DNA of 64,000 nucleotides from Citrus sinensis (lineage: Eukaryota; Streptophyta; Magnoliopsida; Sapindales; Rutaceae), in contig NC_068560.1 of NCBI RefSeq assembly GCF_022201045.2, forward strand, positions 37,039,001-37,103,000, written 5' to 3'. Position 1 is the first letter of the stretch. Every line of letters begins with the position of its first letter. Both the position numbers and the translations under genes were made by a program. The notes below the pieces were generated by a model, which was not told the origin of the DNA, ran no database searches, and saw only the letters and a list, made by a program, of their open reading frames with translations. Below, in pieces: positions 1 through 16,975 of the stretch.

Positions 1-56
1 ACTTTACACTTCTTAATTAATTGATAATGATGACAGTTAATGTAATTGCATTGCAG

Positions 57-1721
57 AAGGTGTGTAATAGCTCGGGAAATAACGAAAATGCATGAAGAGG
101 TAGAGTTTTATATTCTGTTATGCGTTGCTTCCTGTTTATGTTGCTTCATTGGGTTTTTGGGCAATCAGATTGAGATGCTGATTGAGGATTCCTTTCTAAA
201 TTTGAGATGCATAATTTCCTTTAAGTTTTTATATGCTAATTCTTGTAAATTTAATCTGTGATTTGTGCTTTATTGATCTTATCTATTGATAGCACGGCTA
301 GATGTAGAGCAATCATCATTCCTTAAGAGAGAACACATAAAACCGCAAGTGTTGAGGGACTTGTCTCTTGTTAGAAAAAAGATAGAAGTGTCATTCAGTA
401 AGCTCTCTTTGGCACTGATGGGAGCATGATTTTACACCAAGTTATTACTCAAGCTTCTGCATGGATTATTTTTTTCTCCTTTGTTTTGGTGTGTGTGTGG
501 TTATTGGTGGGAGGGGGGATACCAAAGAACTTTGATCCATGATTGGGTCTGTAAATGGCCATTTGTTCCTGGCTTGCATATCAATGGCTTAAAAGGAGGA
601 GTAGAAAGAAAATGGTATATTATCATGACATGTGCAAATTAAGTATGGTCAATGGTGGGTTTTGATAGATATCCTTCACATAATGAAATATTATTTAAAT
701 AACGTGCTTATACTGTATGGCATGTTCTAGTTTATGTTCATCCAGCAAAGTAGATCTTAACCTTACCCAATGATATATATGGTGCAAGTACATGTGATAT
801 CGTTGTCGGACAATAGAACTTCTGCCATTAAATTTGTTAGAAATCATTATGTCATTATTTCACGTTATGGATTTGCTTTTAGGATCTCTTACTAACTAAG
901 GAAGATGATTTTCCCTGGTCAGTTTTGGAGGGGTACTTTGGGGGAAGCCAAAGAAGCATTTTCAAGTCACCAACCAAAAGGAGAAATTACAGTGTTAGTT
1001 GAAGGCAAGGCAATATGTGTCGTTGAAACTCCATCAGAGGATCAGCTTGAAAAGGAATTAAGAGGATTAATCTCCGCTGGGCACAATCTTTCAATGGTAA
1101 CTACTACTTTAGTAGTGTTTACTTTTCAAATTGCGGTTTGTCCAAACAAATTTCTGTTTTGCAGAATTTCATACAGAACTTTTTTTTTTCTTTTTTTTTC
1201 TTATTTTTACAGAAATTTTTAGTTTTTTTAGTCTTTAATTTCTTCAAACCTCTTGAGGAGATAATATAGGAAATATGGGTTAGGTTATACCGTTTCACTA
1301 TGATACTCTTTTTATGTAATCTTACAAGTACTTGGAAGTACAATCAGTATGGTTCTTCTGGTTAGGTACTATCAATTAGGGTGTTCACTGTGAAACATTC
1401 ACTTTCCGTATCATAAAAAGCATGGAAAACCACTTCAGTTTTAACTGCAATATCAGTCAAACCAATGCAAATAGCACCTAGATTTCTGTTTAAAATTTTT
1501 CTTCTTCTTTTATTGTGTTTTCTCTCTGCATTGCCTTTATAAATTATATCTTTAATCTCCTAGGAGATACAAGTCAATATTTATAACAGGTTTTAATGTG
1601 CCTCTAGGCTGTCAAATTGGTGGCTCAAGGAACATCAGTGAGGAGGAAAACCATATATTCTCTTGCATTGAGGAAATTTGGAAAGCAAATTGAGGCAGCG
1701 GATGATTCAAATAGCTGCTAA
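57..1721 (+). CDS. RsmI-type 16S rRNA 2'-O-methyltransferase, 3' part
   Basis: C-terminal part of a tetrapyrrole-methylase-fold protein of the RsmI family. In bacteria RsmI 2'-O-methylates C1402 of 16S rRNA; the plant nuclear homologue is expected to act on organellar small-subunit rRNA (inference). Exons are 57-99, 923-1096 and 1608-1721, joined in phase through ag/GT borders; the gene begins left of the window. Joining the first two exons gives AREITKMHEE followed by FWRGTLGEAKEAF, the highly conserved RsmI signature, then PKGEITVLVEG. The last exon carries AVKLVAQGTSVRRKTIYSLAL and stops at 1719-1721. The ATG at 905 is intronic and is not a start. The gene runs tail to tail with the CKX gene. 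The methyl-donor site lies in the missing N-terminal part, so activity cannot be judged. Confidence 0.85.
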
Positions 1722-2768
1722 CCGTAGAGTGTGTGATGTTCATTTCTTGTTACTCAAGTCTTATGTGCTGATAAGTTAGTCAAAAGTGGTAAGTTTTTCT
1801 AGCTCATCCCTTCACTTGCTTGCCTGTACGGATGCTTGAACAGTGAAACCAGTGCGAAACAATGTTATCCTTATTTATCAGATGAGATTTCAAGGGTTAT
1901 TGTTTCATGATACTGAACTTATGGAGCAAAAGGATTTGAACAAGGATGTTCCAAAAAGGTCAGTTTATTGATAGACATTCATCTCAAATGCGGCTTATTT
2001 TAGCAAATAACCCTGTGCATTTTGCATACGGGTAATAAAGTCATGTTTTTAGGCTGACAAGTTCTGGATTCTAATGTAGTTGTATGGATAGAAATGGACC
2101 AATTCGTTTACCAATGATGTATGCAAGAGATTCCTATGGAATATTCTTTAACCTTCTCTTCTCTTTCTGTGGATTTTCTCTACCCCCACTACTGCTTGTT
2201 AAAAGTTAAGTTCTCTGAAGTAATGCGTGAGGGAAGGGGGGGAGGGGGGGGGGGGGGGTGGCGGAGGACATAAATCTTGTGATCTATGTTATAAGTTAAC
2301 TACCTTGATTACATTTACAAAGTTGTTCTCGTTCAGATGCAACTGCAAGGAACAAGGAGCTACTGATAATGATAGGGTGGGGTAATAATACTAACACAGT
2401 AAATCGCCAGACCAAACAGGATGGAACTGGAACTGGAACCGGCTGTGTGATGAAGCCTACAGACAAAATCCGGAGACAACAGTGGGCGGTCGGGATCACG
2501 GGCACTGCAATCAGCAACATGACATGTGCTGTCATTGATCATGGATCCCTGCAATCAAACACTAGTGCCTATCTACCATCATATGATGACAATCCCTCTG
2601 AGGCATGCGTCCATCCACTGTAATAAGGGGGAGAAAAAAACAAAAAGAACCCACCTCTTGTTTCCCAGTAACATCAATTCAACATTTTATATTTGCAACA
2701 ATAAGAATATTTATATTCCTAAGACGGTGCGGTTTCAGTATCGTGGTTTCTATTTTCTCATAGTGCTG
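1722..2768. other. intergenic, between two converging 3' ends
   Basis: Contains the 3' flanks of the RsmI-like and CKX genes. A nearly pure G tract lies at about 2231-2258. An 84-codon open frame at 2369-2623 (+) resembles nothing I know and has no splice or start support, so it is not called as a gene. Confidence 0.5.
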
Positions 2769-6994
<4,226 letters not shown>

Positions 6995-9900
6995 ACTGAG
7001 TAATTCCTTCTCGGCCAGCTTAATAGCTAGGTAGTTCAAACAGCACCAACACAGAACACAAAAAATTGTTTTTGTTTTTACTTTTGTTTTTGTTTTTGTT
7101 TGGTACATATAAAGAAAGAAATGAAGAAGCAAAAGGGTGGCGTTGGTGTTAGAAATAAAAAGCTAACAACAAAATCCTGTGGCAGCGTTGTGGGGGAGTC
7201 GTGGGGCTAACGTAAGCCTGGATTACGCTTTAAAGATTTTCTACGTAACATGCACAGATTCCATGTTCTTTCGCTGCTAGCCCTTTTCTTTCTTTTTCAT
7301 TTTTTTATATTTTTTTCTCTTTTTTATAATAATAACTAAATAATAAAATAGAGTTTGTAATCTCCCAAGAAAAACAACTTGAAACGAAAAATTAGTTAAT
7401 AATAATAATGATAATGTTATTATTTTTAACTTTAATTTATTGATATTGTGTGTCCAAGATATAACATACAGGTTTGAATTTAAAGGACAAAAGGGGGTGA
7501 GGGGGCTGTGGCGGGACGCGTGGTCATTCACGTGCGAAGAGTGAGGAAACACGTGTGGGAGAGCAGAACAGGGGTTATAATCAGGGCCCACTTTCGGATA
7601 CGGAGGATCGTTGTGGGGACGTGAGCAAGAGAAGGTTCACGTGGTTGCAGAGACTGGCCAGGGACGACGACGACGACGACGACGATGTTATTGTTAGGTG
7701 ATAACATATATGCATGCTAGCTGCCGAGCGCTGCTGATTGCTGTGCTGAATGATGCCGTCCCATCTCATGCTTCGCAACCATTCAAGATTCTCTCTCGTC
7801 TCTCTCGTCTCTCTCGTATCTAGAGTTTAATTAAATGAGTTAAAAGAGTCAAGGGGGGCTTACTCTCTCTTCTTAACATTTTCTATTCACCATTATTGTA
7901 TGTCATTAATTCGTGAAAAGTGACTGCAGATGATGATTAATCCTGGCTGTAAGTACCATATGTTTGTTTGTTTGATTTGATTTTGACCATCATCGGTTAG
8001 CTGTGACAGCCCATCATCAACTTTGTATTCCAAGAAAATCAGAGAGAGGATCTAAGCTTTAGATTGCATTTTGGTTTCTTGTATACATACTTCCTAATTA
8101 AGTTTACCATCACAAGGATAACGGACAAATGGGATTTTGTTGTTTGCTCATATTTTTTTTTTTTTTTATTCACTTTAGTACGTTTGAAGTTTTTATTAAA
8201 TTATAAGTTCGTTACATTACATGCATGCATGGTTCCAGTCAAATATTTTAAATTAATGGTACTTAATAGATTTCATATTTAATTGATGTTCTCTCTTAAT
8301 TAAGAACTTGGTTGATAGTTTTCAAACAACTTTATATTAACTAGTCAGTTGATTTCTGGTTCTAAAGAATTGAGGGACTAAAAATATATTTAAGTTGCTT
8401 ATTAATTAGTTGCGGATCCAATGTGGGTTATATGTTAAATTGACCGTCGGTTTTGAGTATTATACGATCCAACCTTACAATTAATTAAAATAAGTAATGA
8501 CGGGTTGAAGGGGAATTAATTGTTGCATGAATGAGATATCTCATAATATAGCTCATTAATTCTTGCACGATATACATAATGCTTTACCCACTTACAGTTT
8601 CTTCACTTTCAAAATGAGTAGATTGTGACTACTCATGGGGTGTTTGTGTTTCTTTCGAAGATTCAATGAATTTTGAAAAAGGCAATTGTATATGCAACTG
8701 AATTGATATTAATTAGATTGAAGGAATTGTCAATAAAGCATTCTATGTGGTCGCGAAAATGCCATGCACTATTATTACCATGGTGATTATTATTGTCTAT
8801 TTTTTAATTTTCATTGGGTATAATCGAATTTGGAAAATGGATTTTAAATTAGACGGTTGTCGCATGTGCGAACTCATTATATAATAACTCACATGAAAAA
8901 AGTCTTCATGTTGTGTCAATCCTTTTTGTGTGTTATTAGTAGTCAAAATTTGGTCCAATGCGTTAGTCAATCAATGTTTTAAGCGAACAAAAAAATAATT
9001 TCAAAATTCCATCCACCATTTACTTGTAATTATGGTTCATTTACTATTTGGTAATCGGAATGGATTGTTATAAATTAATAAAAATAATATAATAATACAA
9101 TAATATTATTTTTTAATTAAAAACAAAAGTAAAATTAATTATGAAATTTGAACGAAAGTAAAATGGGAAGTTCAATTAATGATAACTTCATTAATAACCC
9201 CCCTCGTGAGAATTAAGTTTCGGTTCATTAATCTTAAAAATATGTGCATCCCACATATTTCATTTTCATTATCATTTTACTTTAACAAATAATCATTATT
9301 AATCACTCTCTTTTTTAATTCTCAATCTAAAAAGTAAATACAGTGTTAATGTAGCCAAGAAAACAAACCCACTTGAATTTACCGAGTAAAAAAAAAAAAA
9401 TGTAATTTGGGTCGAGGAAGCAGTAACTGTCACCGCTGCCAATCACGAACAAGCAAGCCTAGATCTTGATACACCTCGTTATTTGGAAAGATCTTTCTGC
9501 TCGGATCGAATTACGTACCTTATAAATTCGTGTGCATGCGACATACATAAAGTTAAGTTTTTTTTTTTTTTTTTTGACCTTTTCTTTTTTCGTTTGTTAA
9601 GACAAGAAATTCGGATTAAAGCAAAACTAAAGGTGTGAAAAATCTTTACGAAGATTTTCTTTTTGTTTCCCCTGAAATAAGAACCAAAAAAAAAAAAAAA
9701 AAAAAAGAGTTTCGTCAAGTCCTTTTTATCAAGTGGGCTGCCTGCAGTCTCAATTTCACCTTTGGTTTTGTTTCTTTTTCCTTTTTTCCTTAAAAGAGGG
9801 GAATTGTTGGCATTATACCCATTTCTATGTTGGTTCCCCTCGATCGATGACTCAAAGGTACCATTTGTTAAATAATAAAAATTAAGCAGTGCTAATTAAT

Positions 9901-10924
9901 ACATTTAATTTCTTCTAGATAATGCAACATTCAATATCTGAAATAATTCTAGCAAAGATATGCGGCATGACACGTGTTATATTTTATCATATTAATTATT
10001 ACATAATTTAGGATGAAATTTGGAGTTCAAACGATCATGTTCACAAAAGTGGCTATGTGGTTTGGTTTTCATTCAATAATATACTAAAAAAAAAAAAAAA
10101 GTGTGAATAATTGGGTGCACGAGGCGTAATCGTGAAGCACGTAATGTCTAAGGACTGAAAATTTATTAGTCTAGAAAGAAATTAAAAGAAATTGTAAAAT
10201 CTACAAAAAGTCATTACAATTGTGGAAATAGACCAAATTACGAACGTCATGCATGACACTTATCGATATTTGATATAATATTTTCGTAAAAAATTTTTGT
10301 CACTAAGATTGCTTGCGGTATTATATATTATGTTGATGAGTTTTTCACAATACTACGACCTAAAATTAATACTTTGGCATTAGATTAATGCATGTTTGAA
10401 ACACAAATATTAAATAAATAAAAAATTTTTCGGTCTCTAATCTATTGGTTACTGACTTGGACACTTCTCATAATTTGAGTACCACAACATCTTTTCTATC
10501 CTTTAGTATGCAATTTAATATTTTAATATAAAAACAGATCGTTAAAGCAGTTCTGGGGAAGATTAGCTTTTTATGATGACGAATATTATTGATGCAAACA
10601 AGTCATTTATTATTGTTTTATGAATATGGAACAATAATCATTACTTAATTAACCTCTCCAATCGACATACACTAATAATAATCAAGTGCTGTGCTATATA
10701 TCCTTCAAGATCATTTGTATGCTTAGTTTTTATTGGGTATAAATATATACACCTAAATGAATAAAAAAAACAACGCTTCAAGGGAATATATTAATTAAGC
10801 GTTGTATCTTTTAATAGCATCATAAATCATTTTTCACAAAGAATCCAAAACCCCACATCTCTTACTTGTCCCTGACCGATTCAGTAAGAACAAAGTTGAC
10901 AATATTACGCAAAGTAATATATAA
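6995..10924. other. CKX5 promoter region and AT-rich intergenic DNA
   Basis: No gene is supported. The first kilobase is the CKX5 upstream region, with T-rich tracts, three CACGTG boxes (separate entry), a (GAC)n run near 7667-7686 and a 9-bp tandem repeat at 7792-7818. The remainder is AT-rich with many A or T homopolymers. Another CACGTG lies near 9971. The stretch around 9000-9300 looks like decayed MITE sequence but I could not define ends. Confidence 0.5.
7529..7643. promoter_or_regulatory. cluster of three G-boxes upstream of CKX5
   Basis: Three perfect CACGTG palindromes occur at 7529-7534, 7550-7555 and 7638-7643, about 535-650 bp upstream of the CKX5 start codon. CACGTG is the core bound by plant bZIP (for example ABF) and bHLH (for example PIF) factors. 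That they regulate CKX5 is inference from position. Confidence 0.5.
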
Positions 10925-10929
10925 AGGAT

Positions 10930-12124
10930 TGATGGTTGTCAAAGCCAGCAAAAATAAATACATACTCTAAATAAATTGTGTATAGTGATTGAGTAGGGTC
11001 GTGTCCACAGAGATCGATAATTATTTAAATTATTTTAAAATATAAAATGCAAAATGAGAGAATTGTTGACAATAATAAAAATCAAATTAAAATAATACGA
11101 ACGCAAATTAAAATTGTAATTCAAATTGGAGAAAGCTCTGGTTGAAGGAATTAACTCAGCTTGATTCGACTACTGATCATTAATTCAAATATAAATTATT
11201 ACTAGTTATGAATAGACCGGTTATAGCTACTGAGACCCTCTAATAGTCAATCTCTCCTTAACTAGTCGATAACCAAGGTACGATCGTTGGTTATTTCTCT
11301 AATCAATAGACAACCCTAGATACGATTATAGGATTTAATCAATTGACAACTTGAAAAATCAGAGAGACTCAAATCCTAATCAACAAACGCATACGATGGT
11401 TCATTTAAATTAGATTGTTTATTCTCATAACACAACTCACTGCTATGTTCGTTATCACAAACATTAAAATCTTCATACGATGAATCCTTTAATTGACAAG
11501 AGATTAAGTTGATAATTAAATAGTGGTCAGTTATCTAATTAACAAACATAATTATGAAAATAATTCAGAGAATAAATAAATACCCAAAAAGCAACAAAAC
11601 AATTAAAGCATAAGAAAGATCTCACAGTAGTGATGAATCAAAGCTTCATTAACCTTCAATCAGAATAATAGGTTTAGTTCTTCATAGATAGAAGAGAAAG
11701 GTTTAGATCTAGGGTTTCTTTCTTTTCTCTCTAAAAAATCCCATTTTTCACAATAGATTTCTCCCTTCAATACTCTCTCTCTCTTCTCCTTTAGAGTTCT
11801 ATTTAAAATAAAATATTAATATCTGAAATATTAAATTCGTAATTATAAAAATAACCAAAAATACAAAACACGTTAAACTAAAAACTGCAAGTCCGTAGTT
11901 GACAGCACGCGCCCACGCCTTATCAACAAAGTTATTCTAACGCTCATAATTTTTTCAAGAGAACAATCACCCTTAAACATCATCTTATAGCTCAATTTTA
12001 TCACCAATCAATAGAATTGCACCTACAAAAGTAAAACACAAGTAAATCACTATTATTAAGTGCAAAACATCGATATTAAGGGAAGTAAACAATGCAAAAC
12101 TAGTGCATAAATTACACTCTAACA
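10930..12124 (-). mobile_element. solo LTR of the same family as the 20-27 kb element
   Basis: 1195-bp sequence that starts TG and ends CA, flanked by the perfect 5-bp target duplication AGGAT (10925-10929 and 12125-12129). It aligns along its length with both LTRs of the retrotransposon at 20311-27365, with scattered mismatches. No internal element sequence is attached, so it is a solo LTR left by recombination between the LTRs of a full element. The minus orientation is inferred from the full element, where gag is on the minus strand. Confidence 0.93.
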
Positions 12125-12129
12125 AGGAT

Positions 12130-14714
12130 GTACTGATGAAACCAAGGCAACTTGTAGTTTTTTTTCATCTGGTATATATACATATGACAGAAATTTATTT
12201 ATATATAACGAGCATTTTGCGTTATATTTCACAAATCAAATTAACTTCAACTTCCATCAGCTATGGGGATGGTCCACCACTAAGTAGGATGAAAGAATAA
12301 TTGTACCACCCAATCAATGTATGTGCATTGTCATTTCCTTCGCAAACACGCTGATAAGAATTAACCGTGCATGTGGCTCCTTGTACACTCTTGTTTGTAT
12401 GTGGTTGATATGATAGTTCACATAAAATATCTTTTAATTAAAAAAAATAAGGTTTTATAAAGATATAATAATAAAACATTAAACATTCATATTTCTTATA
12501 GTCAGACTTTCTTTTTTCTTTTTCAAAGTTCTTCAGACTCCCAATGAAACAGAAAAAAAGAAAGATGAATTTAAATAAGGAAAGAACTAGCTAGCTAGCT
12601 AGTGTATTATTTGATTTGGCTCTCTGCTTCAATTATTTTATTTCCTCACTGGACTAAACGCCGGGAATATTGCTTCTGGTCGGTCATTTTTTTATCTTTA
12701 GAAACAAGTTGATTACGTGGGGGTTTCACTCTCACTTCATCAGTATGAATTTTTCAAGCCATTATCCAAATATTTCATTTCATGTGTGACAAAAGTATAC
12801 TTATGGGTATATATTTTATTTGTTATGCACAATCACATCAAATGCAATCATCCATGTTGTCGTTCTTTTGATTCATATGTATATCGCCCAGTAATCAATG
12901 CAAGCGGCAGTATGGACCTACACAAGCGTCGCTTTGTAGACAGATTAAAAGCTGCTTAATTAAATTAGACATTTTTTTTAACGTGTGAATGAGAATAATA
13001 TCTGCTTCTCTTTTTCAAAACCTGACGCCAACTATTATATTATTTTCTTGAGAATCTTCCTCTTTCTCCAGTTCATAACGTATGCTACTTTGTAGGAAAC
13101 CCCAGCTAGCTACTGATTTCATGATCGTATATAGCCTTTAGAAAAAGAAGATAAACAATTATGTAAATGTATATACTTAATTACATAGTGCAATCTGTGT
13201 GAGTACTTGATAATAAGAAATTGAAAGCTGCTTTAATGCTTTTCTTGCTTTTTGTATACGTATAATCAATTTTACAGCTCAATTAATTCCATTTTTATCA
13301 GTATCTTATTAATTTCTCCACTTATATGTATAAAGCACTATGATGAATGCAAATTTTTTTTTCCTATATTTGGCTGAATTTAAAGTTCATAATTTCAAGA
13401 CTAGTTGATATGGATCAAACTTCAAAATTTTAAAAAGATCAATCAATGTAAACATATGACTTTAGTCGCTGGTGATCATCAATGCCTTTGTGTGTGTATC
13501 TATCTTGACCAGGCTCAGTTTCCTTCGTCGGAGTGAAATCTTAATGACCCCCTTAAAGGCTTATTAGAAAAATGTTGGATGCGCTGCAGCCTTATCGTTC
13601 ACATGTACATGTATTTACTCTTGTATGAGTGACTGAAAGGCATACATAACCGAAAAAAAAGAAAATTTCTAGGACTAATCCAGCTGCAGCCTCAACTTCT
13701 TAGATTATGTAGGCATCAAAAAATATGGTTGAAGTTCGTGCAATTAATATTCTCACATGCAAAAGCAAATTTCAACAAGGAAATTGTCATTTTGTGTCCC
13801 CGGCCCACAGTTTTGAGGTGGAACTTGCTGTCCTGAAGCTTTATTCGTCAATGAGTCACCGTCCAAGACAGATTATATATAAATTATTGTTATTATTTTT
13901 CTTTTTGTGAGACGAAGACAGGTTAATTATCAGCAAAATTAAGTATCATTTTCATGAAGTGCGTAATATTTGGAGCCAGCCAGCCAGCCCCTCGTATTCA
14001 TTCATGATATATGCACAATTAACTCTTGTCAAGAATATATATATATCTATAATTAGCACAAAGCAAAGGAAAGCATGCATTGATGACATATATATCAACA
14101 TCTGAATTTTTGGTGTTGTCTGGAAAAGCCTAGAGAGTTGATGAATAACGTCGAAAATGAGCTGTAATTTTGGGTTTATTAATTTATGATAACAAATTAG
14201 CAATGACAGTGCCATATATTTCAAAAGATTTCATTTACAACGTAACTGTGTACACATATCACATGCAATCTTAGCTCGTTCATCAGTGCACTTGCCTCTT
14301 GGCTTCGTTGGGTAGCCATTTGATCCTCTCAAGTCTCAATGCGTGCTGTAACAGCAACTCTGATGCCAGATTTAGAAAGATGTATGTAGCTGGACAAGTC
14401 TAAGTTATGAAAATTCTTGCAAAATGACAAACTTTGCACTATTACTTTGTCAAATTTTACATGATTTACTCTGGCTTTTCTTCTCATCGTTACCTCCCAG
14501 CCCTACACACAAAATGCACACAAAGGTTCTGTCACGCACCTATATGTAGGCTGGCTGTCTAGCGACATTAATATTGAATTATATACCGTGAATGAATCAA
14601 TGCCTAAAAAGCACCAAGTTCTTTCTGAAATTGTGGGTGGGTGTTGTAATTAATTGGTCAAATTTACTGTTATGCTGTAAAAGAACGGAGGTTCGAACGC
14701 TGTTTATATTTAAC
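12130..14714. other. intergenic, no gene seen
   Basis: AT-rich DNA with simple runs, including a CTAG tandem near 12587-12602. Open frames are short, lack family similarity and have no plausible splice partners. I see nothing functional in it. Confidence 0.5.
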
Positions 14715-14728
14715 ATGAAAAGAGAATC

Positions 14729-14961
14729 ATGAATCAAAGTTGGTTGGAGTGAATGATTCGGCACTCTCATTCCTGATTCCTCAAGAGAGGTCAGGAATTC
14801 AAGCCCCACTCTCGTATGGAGTCACCACTTTAGCCAACACTTTATCCTTTACGGGCCGACCCAGTGCAAGCGGAAATTATTCTGAGTTGTGATAAGAACT
14901 TAAATATACTTTTCACAGTTGGGGTCAATCAGGACCACCTCGTGTTTCAGCAAAAAAAAAA
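14729..14961 (+). mobile_element. tRNA-derived SINE
   Basis: Retroposed short element ending in an A-run (about 14952-14962) and flanked by a 14-bp target duplication, 14715-14728 and 14962-14975, matching at 13 of 14 bases (ATGAAAAGAGAATC and ATGAAAAGAGTATC). A promoter-like B-box occurs in GGAATTCAAGCCCC near 14790, as in tRNA-derived SINEs. It has no coding capacity. The family name is unknown to me. Confidence 0.75.
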
Positions 14962-14975
14962 ATGAAAAGAGTATC

Positions 14976-16975
14976 TGGGAGCAGTAGTGGATTCTTTTTT
15001 AAAAAAAAAAATCAAAAGATTTTAGCCCCCCCACTTTGGAAGATTACAGAAACCCTAGGCAATTAACAACGCATGGGACCGTTGAGTACGTAGTCAAATT
15101 GTTTTATTGTTTCTTCTGCTGCGTTTTTAGATACAAATCTGAGTGACAGTTTTGCTTTTTAAAAATTTTTTAACACGTCCGTCCAAGCCTCAACCTCAAA
15201 TAATTAAAACGTGATGGATCAATTTCGAACGTGCCATGTTTCTCCATGCAAATAGTACGCCGGCCACGGGAATAAAATCTAATGCAAAATCTTGGTTCAA
15301 ATGATGGGTCCCTAAGCACTAATTAATGGCTAGCTATAGCTTGATCCCTTCTAATTAATATAACCATAAACGCCATGAAATCTTGCACCTAACTCTAATT
15401 ATTCAGCTGATCAGACGTCTATATCATCACATGGTAATATGGTTTTGATGTTTGTTCTCTATTGCAATTTGGGCAATATTTTGCTAACCCAATTCGCAAG
15501 AGTAGAGATAAGCCGACGTATCCGAATATTTGAGGCAACTTGCTATGCTATCACGGCTAATCACACAATAATGGAACTATATTTGCTAATTAGAAGAGCT
15601 TTTTGCATAAAAAAAGATGCCACTTGTCCATAAAGCTAAAAGGTTCCCGATCATCTACGGCAATTGAATAGAGAAGTATCATATACAGTATCTCTGGTAT
15701 CAATATTTTCATCTTCAAAATGGGTTCCACGTATTAATTTTAACCAGCTGGTGTGTTGGATTAATCAAATATATTTGGGAGTTGTAAGATGCATAAAACC
15801 TAAGCTACCGATTTAATTATTGATTTGAAATCATGTTGTGGCACATGTTTTCCCGGCTTTACATGGACAGCTAATAACGAGCTTAATGTTCTCGCTTCTT
15901 GATCTTATCAAACCCTTCAATGTCAAGAGCTGTAGCACACAAAGCAATTTTTGAGGGTCCCTAAAAGATTTTCGGCACTATATGCTCATGTTGCACTGGA
16001 TCTCTGGATATAGTGACATGGGAGACTATAAATGAAATATTGGGAACCTAGTATTAATCACTAATTCAACTTGTTTTGCGCCAAGATTTTCTATTTATTT
16101 TGCAACCAAATATGTCCTCATCATGACAACTCTAACGAATACGTTTCTATTCTTTTTATTTTTCTTTTTTCATTTTGGGCTTGAAGACAATGCTCATTTT
16201 CTGTTTTGGCTGTTGAATGAAGCTTTCTTTGAAAAGAAAGAAACAAATGTATTTGACATTAAATATACATAATAAAATTACCTATATTGCGTCTACATTA
16301 CTACATAGATGCTGTATCTTTGTAATCCCACACTGGTTACACATTGCTTAGTAATAATAATATCCCAAAACTTGATCAAGTGATTTTCAAGTAAGTTTAT
16401 TTAGTTAACTACTAATTACTCCTAGGGAGGTAAGAGAATAAAAATATTAATTGTGATAAGAGAAGGTAATTGACAACAAGTCAGTTGAGATAAGATACTC
16501 ACCCCTTTACCGTGCTTTGAACTCATTCAGGTATTTTTATGGAGAACATCATATATAGTACATCGTATGTTTTTCATTAAGAAAAGAACCTTCCATCCAT
16601 ATATCTTTAAGATTTTATTGGATTTTCCATCGAAAAGGGAAAGCCTAGAATTCATTTGTGCCTTTCAATGGGCCGAAATTCCTAAACGGGCACATGGTTT
16701 CAAGAATCAAGAGGTTACTGACTAAATAGAATACGAAAATACAATAGAGTATTTGTAACCAAAAAAAAAAAAGATGATTATTTTTACAACTTCAAAATTT
16801 CAAATTCACTATTAGAAAAAAAATGAGATTGATGGATGGATAGCCCACAAAGGGCATGAGATCAAGACACGTTATTGTAGTGAATACAACATCTCAAACA
16901 TAGAGGCTTATTGTCCATGACTCATGAATATTGTTGACGCACAATCTTGATTATTCGGTACAATTCCGATCCAAT
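14976..16975. other. intergenic, no gene seen
   Basis: AT-rich sequence with A-runs. It ends in the 3' flank of the jacalin lectin gene. Short open frames (for example 15439-15633) have no recognisable similarity. Confidence 0.5.

Noticed and set aside
288-429. Open stretch with protein-like composition (RLDVEQSSFLKREHIK...) inside the first visible RsmI intron
   Set aside because: The RsmI reading joins 99 to 923 perfectly, no family matches the stretch, and no second splice partner fits. It could be an alternative exon but nothing supports it.
905-1222. 105-codon frame starting at ATG 905
   Set aside because: The first 18 bases are intron and the end runs past a GT donor at 1097 into T-rich sequence; only 923-1096 is coding.
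2369-2623. 84-codon plus-strand frame with GTGTGTG-like repeat
   Set aside because: No similarity to known families, no conserved start context, and it lies in the 3' flank of a gene.
6995-7132. Extended CKX5 N-terminus from the ATG at 7132
   Set aside because: The added residues come from a T-rich repeat (QTKTKTKVKTKT) and do not resemble CKX5, whereas the signal segment starting at 6994 does.
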